5,777 nucleotides of DNA from Rhodospirillales bacterium (GTDB lineage: Bacteria; Pseudomonadota; Alphaproteobacteria; QKFK01; SZUA-500). The notes beneath the pieces were generated by a model. That model searched no databases. It was not told the origin of the DNA and saw nothing but the letters and a program-made list of their open reading frames with translations. The stretch covers positions 1 to 5,777 of the forward strand of contig QKFK01000148.1 of the NCBI GenBank assembly GCA_003252195.1. The letters are read 5' to 3'. How positions within the stretch are numbered: the stretch's first letter is position 1; each line of letters starts with the position of its first letter. This document shows positions 1 to 5,777 of the stretch, in pieces. The position numbers were made by a program, and so were the translations under genes.

Positions 1-834
1 ATTAAATGATATCGCTCTAATATCACCCAAGGCTCTTGCAAATTTATGATTACCATGGTGCTTAATCATCGATAAGGTTGAAAACACATCTGCCAACCCT
101 TCTTCCTTATGGCGAATATCTAAAAAATCTTCTCCATCATTTGGGTCTCTACCACATTCATCGCTCAAGCCATGTGCAATCTCATGGAATATAATTGCAT
201 CTGTAAATTCTTCTCTAGTTATGCCTAGATTTTTGTTAATACAAACATCTTTATCAAACATTGATGATAATTTTTGAGACATGCTTTTGTTCACATCACC
301 CAAAACAATTATAGAAAGTCTTTTCTTGTTATCTAACTTTATAGAAAACGTATCGGGGAAATCTCCACCAACTGCATTTTGAGCCATATCACTAATAGTC
401 TGGCCTGATAATTTAACCCCAGCAAACTCAGGATTTTTATCTACAAAAGATGCTACTTTTCCATAAATATTATGCCACGCAACGTCAACTTCATCTTCAC
501 GTGAGAGATTAGCAAACTGCTTAATTACATCTGGGTCAATTAAGATAATTGCACTATTAGGGTTAAGCTCTGCAAACCGTTGCTCTAAGCTACTCACAAA
601 AGACGATAGCTTAGTTTTACCATCTGCCTTTGCTACGCTTAATTGATTATCCTCACCTAAAAATATTTTCTTAGCTTGTTGATTGCCACTAGCAGACAAA
701 AAACGCATAAAAGGATGCTCTGCCAAGTCATCAATATTGGTGGCAGGTGGAAATGCATAAACCTTGCTTTTAGAATTAGCAAAGGCCTCTAATTTCTCTA
801 CATCATCTATATTTTGCTGTTCTTTATCTTCCAT
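1..834 (-). CDS. Putative zinc metallopeptidase, gluzincin-like (C-terminus missing)
   Basis: The frame is open from an ATG at 834 to the left edge, giving 278 residues of an incomplete protein. I do not recognise the family. The clearest signal is HEIAH at residues 217-221, a textbook HExxH zinc site, followed by E245-G-L-A-D249. An ExxxD motif some 24 residues after the second His is the usual third-ligand layout of gluzincins such as thermolysin, so H217, H221 and E245 are the predicted zinc ligands and E218 the general base. The first 210 residues are mixed polar sequence, with a hydrophobic strand near 92-97 (AIILID) and another near 177-182. There is no signal peptide or membrane segment, so the protein is cytosolic or leaves by a non-Sec route. 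The start has a weak GGGAAG site at 837-842. It lies 165 bp downstream of an S41 peptidase gene on the same strand. Peptidase activity is inferred from motifs only. Confidence 0.75.
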   Translation of the reverse strand, partial: MEDKEQQNIDDVEKLEAFANSKSKVYAFPPATNIDDLAEHPFMRFLSASGNQQAKKIFLGEDNQLSVAKADGKTKLSSFVSSLEQRFAELNPNSAIILIDPDVIKQFANLSREDEVDVAWHNIYGKVASFVDKNPEFAGVKLSGQTISDMAQNAVGGDFPDTFSIKLDNKKRLSIIVLGDVNKSMSQKLSSMFDKDVCINKNLGITREEFTDAIIFHEIAHGLSDECGRDPNDGEDFLDIRHKEEGLADVFSTLSMIKHHGNHKFARALGDIRAISFN

Positions 835-868
835 AACTTCCCATATCAAATATCTTAATACATCAAAC

Positions 869-896
869 ATCATAAACTAGACATAAATTTTGTCCA
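869..896 (-). promoter_or_regulatory. Candidate sigma70-type promoter for the metallopeptidase gene
   Basis: Reading the minus strand, TGGACA (891-896, five of six matches to TTGACA) is followed after 16 bases by TATGAT (869-874, five of six matches to TATAAT). Transcription would start near 862 and give a leader of about 28 bases before the ATG at 834. This suggests the gene can be expressed separately from the upstream S41 gene. In AT-rich DNA such matches also arise by chance. Confidence 0.45.
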
Positions 897-970
897 ATAT
901 TTTATTAGCAAATATTATTATGTTCACATTATTTTGATATAGCTTTAACAACATAAGAGTTCTAATTATC

Positions 971-1012
971 AAACCTGACCCACAGGCAAAAACCGTTCCT
1001 TAGCGAGTTTTT
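971..1012 (-). terminator. Possible weak terminator after the S41 peptidase gene
   Basis: Two weak hairpins lie at the end of the S41 gene. One pairs an A-run plus CG with CG plus a T-run (about 991-1012), overlaps the stop codon and is interrupted by a one-base bulge. The other is CCTG/CAGG with a 5-base loop (974-986), followed on the minus strand by a short T-stretch. Both are GC-poor and short, so transcription may well read through into the metallopeptidase gene. Confidence 0.22.
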
Positions 1013-2607
1013 TTAGCATTTGAAGCAATAGAAGCAACATTGCTATCAATATTCTTTTGCCCTTTACCTTCACTTTTTGTTGGATTAGAGATATTTTCAA
1101 TACGAGCCTTTATACTTGCAAGCTTCTGCCCCTTACTACCAACACCACAGGCTTTACTTTTTAATTTAGGTGGTTTTACAGAAGTATTACTTAATTTTTT
1201 AAGCTTTGTTTGTGCTTCTACTTGTTTACCATTTTTTGCAAAATCCAACAATTTTTCCCATTTTTGAGCTTTTCCATCTTCTTTATTCAATGGATCATAA
1301 AGCCCCTTAACCACATCAATTGGATAACCATCTCGCACACCTCTGATATAGGTCATATCATTTTGAGTTATAGGCAAATCTTTGAGCTTATTATAACCGT
1401 CAGGAATTTTATAATTATTTATCTTTGCTATAGATTTTGAGTTAATTTTATCTAAATTAGCAATAGTGTAGTTAAAAGCATTTTTACCACTAACATCAAT
1501 ATCTGGAGCAAAACCTTTCTTTTCCACCACACCTTCTTTATACAAATTATGGCGTGTAGCAAGTTTAATACCATACCCACAATCAGCTACATATTCTTTT
1601 GCACTACCTTCGGTACAACATCCATTGGTTCTTTCACCAATAAAAGTAACCCCAGGGTGATCTTTCATCATAGAATATAAACTTTCCCCTGCTGACGCTA
1701 GACCTCGGTCTATTAACATATTAATCGGGCGATTATAACCACCATTAACAAACGCAGGAAAATCTTTTGGGTGATTAGAAGAATCTAAAGAAACTACATT
1801 TTTCCCAGTATATTTGTGATTAGCCATTCTATCTTTATATTCTTTTTCTGTTATATCTTTATTTATATAACGAAGGTAATCGGCCTCTTTAGTATCTCTA
1901 TGCGTTTCTTTATCGCATGATCTAACTTCATTTCCATATAATGAGCGAGCAAGAAACTCCATAGGAGCACTATTACCACCTGGCATACCTCTGGCATCAA
2001 TAATTATAGAATCCCAGTTTTCGTTACCGTTTTCATCAAATCTAGCTTTTTCAAAATCTTTTGCAAATTGCGCCCATTGTGGAGCCGCGACACTCCCCAA
2101 ATCAGGAAGAGCAACAACCCCAACTTTTTGCCCATTAACTTCTTTTGTAGTAAAGCTATATTTTGCTTTATCTTCTACATTTTTACCAACACTAGGTTCA
2201 ACCGCTTCATGAAACAAACTGTTCCCATTAGAATCTCTAATCTGCAAATGGTTATCAGGCATCTTTAGAAAAACATTTCCCAAAGAAGCTACAAAGCTTT
2301 TAGTATCAACTTCTTTATCTGCACCATTGTACAATCTCTCAATTTCTTTCTCAAAAGTACGCTTACTACCTTCATCAAACTGTTCATATCCAGCGTGACC
2401 GTTTACCAACATTTTAGCAATTGAGGCTATATTTTTCTTTTGTCTTTCAACAGATAAAATAGGGTTTTCTTTTGTTTCTCGCCCTGCTAATTCTTCAGAA
2501 CTCAATTTTGCCTTTTCAGATCTGCTCATAACCTTGAGTTTGTCACGTTCAGCAGTCATTTCCTCAAAAGACATATTCTCATCGCTTATAATCTCTGAAA
2601 ATTTCAT
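1000..2607 (-). CDS. S41-family serine peptidase, cytosolic-type, without PDZ or signal peptide
   Basis: This 535-residue protein belongs to the C-terminal-processing/tricorn-core peptidase family. Residues 163-375 hold the S41 core: a strand leading to DARGMPGG (204-211, the family's D-x-R-x-x-x-GG loop), then ASAGES (304-309) at the nucleophile with S305 as predicted catalytic Ser, D316, GERTNG (324-329), and GFAPDIDV near 365-372. The Lys of the E. coli Tsp Ser/Lys dyad would fall at C330. By contrast, a MPDNH motif (116-120) fits the catalytic His position of S41 enzymes with a tricorn-like Ser-His arrangement. Residues 1-110 are charged and helical-looking. The tail after about 390 is Lys-rich and ends in KKTR. 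There is no signal peptide, membrane segment or PDZ domain. I chose the start at 2607 because AGAGGT lies 7 bases upstream; an in-frame ATG at 2628 has no ribosome site. The gene precedes a putative metallopeptidase gene on the same strand. The substrate is unknown. Confidence 0.85.
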   Translation of the reverse strand: MKFSEIISDENMSFEEMTAERDKLKVMSRSEKAKLSSEELAGRETKENPILSVERQKKNIASIAKMLVNGHAGYEQFDEGSKRTFEKEIERLYNGADKEVDTKSFVASLGNVFLKMPDNHLQIRDSNGNSLFHEAVEPSVGKNVEDKAKYSFTTKEVNGQKVGVVALPDLGSVAAPQWAQFAKDFEKARFDENGNENWDSIIIDARGMPGGNSAPMEFLARSLYGNEVRSCDKETHRDTKEADYLRYINKDITEKEYKDRMANHKYTGKNVVSLDSSNHPKDFPAFVNGGYNRPINMLIDRGLASAGESLYSMMKDHPGVTFIGERTNGCCTEGSAKEYVADCGYGIKLATRHNLYKEGVVEKKGFAPDIDVSGKNAFNYTIANLDKINSKSIAKINNYKIPDGYNKLKDLPITQNDMTYIRGVRDGYPIDVVKGLYDPLNKEDGKAQKWEKLLDFAKNGKQVEAQTKLKKLSNTSVKPPKLKSKACGVGSKGQKLASIKARIENISNPTKSEGKGQKNIDSNVASIASNAKKTR

Positions 2608-2614
2608 AGAAATT

Positions 2615-2620
2615 ACCTCT
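2615..2620 (-). promoter_or_regulatory. Ribosome binding site deciding the S41 peptidase start
   Basis: AGAGGT on the minus strand sits 7 bases before the ATG at 2607. The longer possible start at 2628 lies upstream of this site and is preceded only by A/T-rich sequence, so the shorter 535-residue protein is favoured. Confidence 0.7.
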
Positions 2621-2645
2621 ACCCACATTTACAAAATATTGATAA

Positions 2646-2651
2646 ATTATA
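2646..2651 (-). promoter_or_regulatory. Candidate -10 element for the S41 peptidase gene
   Basis: The minus strand carries a perfect TATAAT in the 95-bp divergent gap. It would start transcription near 2638-2640, giving a leader of about 30 bases before the ATG at 2607. No good -35 hexamer is found 16-18 bases upstream and there is no TGn extension, so this is only a partial promoter match. On the plus strand, TTGATA (2639-2644) could serve as a -35 for the membrane protein gene, but no convincing -10 follows it at the right distance. Confidence 0.35.
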
Positions 2652-2702
2652 GCTCATAATCATAGGGAATAACATTAATTTTTCATTACAGAGTTTCTAA
2701 TC

Positions 2703-3929
2703 ATGCTTAATTACATCTGGCTAGCTTTCTTTGTTATCTCTTTTATTTCTGCCATCTGCCAAAGCTTGTTTGGCTCAGGGATAGGAGTTTGGAACGGGCT
2801 AGTGCAAGCATGTTTTGCATCTGCCAAATCTGGGTTTGAGATATCAATCGGGCTAACGGGCATTTTGTGCTTTTGGCTCGGCATGATGAAAATTGCCGAA
2901 AGCTCAGGGATTATTAATTGCCTCACCAAGTTACTCTCGCCATTATTTAAGCGAATTATGCCCGAAGTCCCTGCCAATCATAAATCTTTTAACTCAATTA
3001 TTATGAATATGGCAGCCAACATTTTAGGGCTAGATAATGCCGCCACCCCAGCTGGCATTAAAGCGATGAAAGATTTACAAGAGTTAAACCCAAAGCAAGA
3101 CACAGCTTCTAATGCTCAAATCATGTTTATGGTGATTAACTCATCATCAGTAACCTTATTGCCAATTACTATTTTTATGTATCGTGCCCAAATGGGCGCA
3201 GCGTCTCCCACAGCCGTTTTTATCCCTATATTATTAGCCACCTCAATTTCAACATTAGTGGGTTTCTTATCCGTAGCTTATTGCCAAAAAATCAAATTAG
3301 ATAAAGTTATATCGGCTTATTTAATCGGGGCAATTTCTGTTATCTCAAGCATTGCCTATGGCTTTTTACAATTGCCAGAGAATTTACGTTCTGATTATTC
3401 ATCACTAGCTGGCAACTTTATTTTATTTGCCATTATCATCAGCTTTTTAACCGCAGGAGCAGTTAAAAAAATTCCTGTGTATGATGAGTTTGTTAAAGGA
3501 GCAAAAGAAGGCTTTAATGTTGCAATAAGCATTATCCCCTATTTAGTCGCCATGCTAGTTGCTATTGGCGTATTAAGGGCCTCAGGTGCAATTGATTTAA
3601 GCCTTAATTATTTAAGCCAAGCGTTAAATTATTTTGGCTTTGATGCATCATTTGTAGCAGCCCTACCCACCGCAATTATGAAGCCTTTAAGCGGTTCAGG
3701 AGCAAGAGGACTAATGCTTGAAACCATGGCTCATTATGGTGCGGATTCTTTACCTGCTTTTATGGCTGCTACCATTCAAGGCTGTTCAGAAACCACATTT
3801 TATGTATTAGCAGTTTATATGGGTTCGGCAGGTGTAACCAAAGTTAGACACGGTCTAGCTTGTGCTTTATTGGCTGACATAGCAGGAATAATCGCAGCTA
3901 TTTATTTCTCATATAAATTTTTTGCATAA
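2703..3929 (+). CDS. Fused SpmA-SpmB nucleoside-recognition (Gate) membrane protein
   Basis: This 408-residue integral membrane protein joins two halves that are separate proteins, SpmA and SpmB, in Bacillus. The SpmA half (1 to about 195) shows NMAANILGLDNAATPAG (102-118), then KAMKDLQELNP (120-130) and the INSSSVTLLP segment (145-154). The SpmB half (about 235-408) shows VYDEFVKGAKEGF (259-271), MKPLSGSGA (326-334) and GCSETTFYVLAVYMG (360-374). Hydrophobic segments lie near 5-20, 48-62, 172-192, 203-222, 236-253, 274-291 and 385-405. In sporulating Firmicutes these proteins affect spore-core dehydration. Fused forms also occur in non-sporing bacteria, where the transported substrate is not established; the Pfam name nucleoside recognition is a similarity label. 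The N-terminus MLNYIW matches the start of SpmA proteins as I know them, although the ribosome site (GAG about 9 bases upstream) is weak. It is divergent from the S41 gene and 91 bp upstream of the NUDIX gene. Confidence 0.88.
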   Translation: MLNYIWLAFFVISFISAICQSLFGSGIGVWNGLVQACFASAKSGFEISIGLTGILCFWLGMMKIAESSGIINCLTKLLSPLFKRIMPEVPANHKSFNSIIMNMAANILGLDNAATPAGIKAMKDLQELNPKQDTASNAQIMFMVINSSSVTLLPITIFMYRAQMGAASPTAVFIPILLATSISTLVGFLSVAYCQKIKLDKVISAYLIGAISVISSIAYGFLQLPENLRSDYSSLAGNFILFAIIISFLTAGAVKKIPVYDEFVKGAKEGFNVAISIIPYLVAMLVAIGVLRASGAIDLSLNYLSQALNYFGFDASFVAALPTAIMKPLSGSGARGLMLETMAHYGADSLPAFMAATIQGCSETTFYVLAVYMGSAGVTKVRHGLACALLADIAGIIAAIYFSYKFFA

Positions 3930-3949
3930 AATCATTGAAAATGCTTGTT

Positions 3950-3963
3950 AAAAACTAGTTTTT
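3950..3963 (+). terminator. Possible weak terminator or A/T palindrome after the membrane protein gene
   Basis: AAAAACTAGTTTTT is a perfect palindrome that can fold as five A-T pairs around a CTAG loop and runs into a T-rich stretch. The stem has no G-C pair, so it would be a poor terminator. No stronger hairpin exists in the 91-bp gap, so read-through into the NUDIX gene is possible. Confidence 0.2.
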
Positions 3964-4008
3964 TCTGTTAGAACTATATGAGTTATGTTTTTTTGAGTTC
4001 TTATATAA

Positions 4009-4014
4009 AGAGGT
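4009..4014 (+). promoter_or_regulatory. Ribosome binding site of the NUDIX gene
   Basis: AGAGGT lies 6 bases before the ATG at 4021, a well-spaced Shine-Dalgarno site identical in sequence to that of the S41 peptidase gene. It supports the chosen NUDIX start. I see no clear promoter in the preceding gap (3930-4008). Confidence 0.65.
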
Positions 4015-4020
4015 AATATA

Positions 4021-4506
4021 ATGAAATACATTGACCGCAGAGGCGGAGAGCACGAACCTTTTAACACAGATATTATTAGAGACAGAAAAGGCGTGTGGGG
4101 CGTAATTATGTGTGATGAACACATTTTGGTTAGCTGGCCTCCATTTGCTCCAGATGTAGCAGACTTCCCAGACTTCCCAGGCGGCGGAATGGATATGGAT
4201 GAAGATTGCGCAGATGTTATTATGCGTGAAACAATCGAAGAAACTGGTATGGTTTTTGAGTTTGGTAAAGCTAAAAAAACTTTCCACCAATATGTAAAAT
4301 TCTATGCTGAAGTTAGCGATGAATATTGGAACTATGACCAAACTTTCTGGTTATATGAATTTGAAGGCGAAGATGTTGATGATGAAGCTTGGGACACACC
4401 TGAAAAAGGTAAATCTCAATGGGTTAAATTAGACGACATTAAGTCAGGCAAAATTGCTCTTAATAACGCTCACATGCAAGCATTAAAGCAATTGCTTAAA
4501 TTCTAG
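4021..4506 (+). CDS. NUDIX hydrolase
   Basis: This 161-residue soluble protein has a full NUDIX box at residues 55-77: G55-x5-E61-x7-R69-E70-x2-E73-E74-x-G76-M77, matching Gx5Ex7REUxEExGU except for a Thr at the first U position. E70, E73 and E74 are the expected metal-binding residues, equivalent to E53, E56 and E57 of MutT. Family members cleave nucleoside diphosphates linked to another moiety, using Mg2+ or Mn2+; the specific substrate cannot be read from this sequence. The stretch before the box contains DFPDFP (48-53), encoded by a perfect 9-base tandem repeat. The C-terminal part is acidic (residues 114-125) and includes a SQWVKLDDI segment (132-140), a position where many NUDIX proteins have a W-containing strand. 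There is no signal peptide. The gene ends 19 bp before a strong terminator and converges on mrp. It may be co-transcribed with the membrane protein gene upstream or have its own promoter. Confidence 0.9.
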   Translation: MKYIDRRGGEHEPFNTDIIRDRKGVWGVIMCDEHILVSWPPFAPDVADFPDFPGGGMDMDEDCADVIMRETIEETGMVFEFGKAKKTFHQYVKFYAEVSDEYWNYDQTFWLYEFEGEDVDDEAWDTPEKGKSQWVKLDDIKSGKIALNNAHMQALKQLLKF

Positions 4507-4525
4507 AAATATCTATGAATTAAAT

Positions 4526-4558
4526 AAAAACCGCTCTTAACCTTAGAGCGGTTTTTTT
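4526..4558. terminator. Bidirectional rho-independent terminator between the NUDIX and mrp genes
   Basis: CCGCTCT (4531-4537) pairs perfectly with AGAGCGG (4545-4551) around a 7-base loop. The stem is extended by A4526-4530 with T4552-4556, and a run of seven T follows. On the minus strand the same structure ends in a T-run as well, so it can stop transcription of both converging genes. It is the strongest terminator in the window. Confidence 0.92.
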
Positions 4559-4588
4559 GTTAACTAGCTAACAAATAAAAGTAATCTA

Positions 4589-5656
4589 TTAATAGCCGAT
4601 TGCTTGTTTTACTTTTTCGGCAATCGCGATAAAGGCTTTACTTTGTGGTGCTTCTGGGTCAGATACCACAATTGGAGAACCTTCATCAGCATGTTTTCTA
4701 ATATCAATATGGAGAGGAACAGCGCCTAAGAATTCTTCGCCCAATTCTTCAGCAGTTTGCTTTGCTCCACCATGACCAAAAATCTCAGAGCGAGTGCCAC
4801 AACTTGGGCAAACAAAATAACTCATATTCTCAATCACACCAATAATATCTGTCCCAACTTTATGGAACATGTTTAAGCCTTTGATTGCATCAAGCAAGGC
4901 AATATCTTGAGGAGTAGAAACAATGATTGCTCCATCGAGTGGAACTTTTTGGCTCATCATCAATTGAGCATCACCAGTACCAGGAGGCAAATCAATCACC
5001 ATCACATCAATATCACCCCATGAGGCATCGCCAAGTAATTGTTCAATCGCACTTGAAACCATTGGCCCACGCCAAATAACAGGAGAAGCTGGGTCAACCA
5101 TAAATCCTAGTGACATACATTCAACCCCATATTGCTCGATTGGCAAGAAGTGTTTTCCATCAACGCTTTCTGGTCTTGCATCTTCTAGCCCCATCATTTT
5201 AGGAAGAGATGGGCCATAAATATCAGCGTCAAACAAAGCTGTTTTAAGCCCTAGTGAGCTAAGCGCCATAGCTAGGTTAACTGACACAGTTGATTTACCC
5301 ACACCACCTTTACCAGAGGCAACAGCGATAATCTTTTTAACACCTTTAATCTCCATCTTTTGAATCTGAGGAGCTTGCTTAGGTTTTTCGGTCAATTTTT
5401 GAGTGTCTTTTTTAGCAGTTAAAACAACTGAAACTTTAGTGCTACCAGCAATTTTTTCAATCTCTTCTTCAACCTTTAAACGGGTTTCTTCAAAAAATGA
5501 TATTAATTTAGGGCTAACTTCCATAGTTATAATAATCATATCATCAGATACATCAACCGCACTTACAATACCTTTTTCAACCAAATTCTGGTCTTGGTCT
5601 TTATGTTTTATCTGTTTTAGTGCGTCTAAGATCTTTTCCTGAGTAATTGTCCCCAT
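4589..5656 (-). CDS. mrp: Mrp/ApbC-family iron-sulfur cluster carrier ATPase
   Basis: This 355-residue cytosolic P-loop ATPase binds and delivers Fe-S clusters to apoproteins; the family includes ApbC, Nbp35 and Ind1. An N-terminal MIP18-like (DUF59) domain spans about 4-85, a short Lys/Pro/Gln linker follows, and the ATPase runs from about 105 to the end. It shows the deviant Walker A SGKGGVGKST (114-123), DADIYGPS (143-150), the switch/Walker B-type IDLPPGTGD (221-229) and CPSC (283-286), the CxxC whose cysteines bridge the cluster across a dimer. Length and order are typical of bacterial full-length Mrp. In the MIP18-like domain the Cys-Pro often seen is Ser-Pro (S48-P49). I chose the ATG at 5656 because AAGAAGGT lies 9 bases upstream. 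An in-frame ATG at 5677 would add seven residues but has no Shine-Dalgarno site. It is a single gene ending at the shared terminator. Confidence 0.95.
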   Translation of the reverse strand: MGTITQEKILDALKQIKHKDQDQNLVEKGIVSAVDVSDDMIIITMEVSPKLISFFEETRLKVEEEIEKIAGSTKVSVVLTAKKDTQKLTEKPKQAPQIQKMEIKGVKKIIAVASGKGGVGKSTVSVNLAMALSSLGLKTALFDADIYGPSLPKMMGLEDARPESVDGKHFLPIEQYGVECMSLGFMVDPASPVIWRGPMVSSAIEQLLGDASWGDIDVMVIDLPPGTGDAQLMMSQKVPLDGAIIVSTPQDIALLDAIKGLNMFHKVGTDIIGVIENMSYFVCPSCGTRSEIFGHGGAKQTAEELGEEFLGAVPLHIDIRKHADEGSPIVVSDPEAPQSKAFIAIAEKVKQAIGY

Positions 5657-5665
5657 CTTCTTAAA

Positions 5666-5673
5666 ACCTTCTT
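5666..5673 (-). promoter_or_regulatory. Ribosome binding site favouring the shorter mrp start
   Basis: AAGAAGGT on the minus strand differs by one base from the consensus AAGGAGGT and lies 9 bases before the ATG at 5656. It falls inside the seven extra codons of the alternative start at 5677. The remaining upstream sequence to the window edge (5678-5777) is A/T-rich with several TATA-like strings, but no well-spaced promoter and no gene that I can support. Confidence 0.5.
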
Positions 5674-5777
5674 TCATTTCAGCTGTTTTTTTTGTATATT
5701 TAATCGCTATATAAAGGGTTGCATTTGAAGTTTTTGCTAACTATTTATCTAAGCGAGATATGCAGCTAACATAACCA

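Noticed and set aside
835..999. A small gene or RNA in the gap between the two peptidase genes
   Set aside because: No frame with a ribosome site and no stable structure other than weak hairpins; a promoter is the only supported content.
1040..2268. Open frames on the plus strand inside the S41 gene (1040-1267, 1210-1440, 2068-2268)
   Set aside because: They lie antisense to a gene with clear family motifs, have Phe/Ile/Leu/Cys-rich low-complexity translations, and lack ribosome sites and recognisable motifs.
2711..2977. Minus-strand open frame inside the SpmAB fusion gene
   Set aside because: It mirrors the coding strand of a well-supported membrane protein and shows no motif of its own.
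3971..4000. GAACT...AGTTC inverted repeat upstream of the NUDIX gene as an operator or riboswitch
   Set aside because: Only five base pairs separated by a 20-base A/T-rich loop; expected by chance in this composition.
3955..4341. Minus-strand open frame of 128 codons over the NUDIX gene
   Set aside because: It is antisense to the NUDIX box region. Its translation has no family character and it runs into the intergenic gap.
5403..5642. Plus-strand open frame inside mrp
   Set aside because: It is a Ser/Ile/Thr-rich translation antisense to the MIP18-like domain of mrp, with no independent support.
5678..5777. End of a tRNA or other gene at the right edge (terminal ACCA)
   Set aside because: No cloverleaf arms can be folded from the visible bases, and four bases matching a tRNA end carry no weight.

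Overview
The window is AT-rich chromosomal sequence (about one-third GC by eye), densely packed, with bacterial Shine-Dalgarno sites and short intergenic gaps. It carries five protein genes, the first cut off by the left edge. I see no RNA gene, insertion sequence, CRISPR array or integration site. The Mrp, NUDIX and fused SpmA/SpmB proteins suggest a Gram-negative-type bacterium, possibly an AT-rich alphaproteobacterium. That placement is a weak inference from protein style and not from a marker gene.

Left part (1-2607, minus strand): two peptidase-like genes lie head to tail, read right to left. The upstream one (1000-2607) encodes a 535-residue S41-family serine peptidase with no signal peptide and no recognisable PDZ domain. 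The downstream one (1-834, C-terminus outside the window) encodes a protein of no family I recognise that carries an HEIAH zinc-site motif followed by an EGLAD motif, the layout of gluzincin metallopeptidases. A 165-bp gap separates them and holds a plausible promoter for the second gene. This pair is the least ordinary part of the window.

Middle (2703-4506, plus strand): a gene divergent from the S41 gene encodes a 408-residue membrane protein made of a SpmA half joined to a SpmB half (nucleoside-recognition/Gate family). A NUDIX hydrolase gene follows 91 bp later and ends at a strong hairpin terminator.

Right part (4589-5656, minus strand): an Mrp/ApbC-type iron-sulfur cluster carrier ATPase with an N-terminal MIP18-like domain converges on the NUDIX gene and shares the same bidirectional terminator. 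Its upstream region runs to the window edge with no further gene visible.

The right-hand genes look like ordinary housekeeping functions. The two proteases could form a functional unit, but the evidence is only their adjacency, shared orientation and shared lack of a Sec signal.
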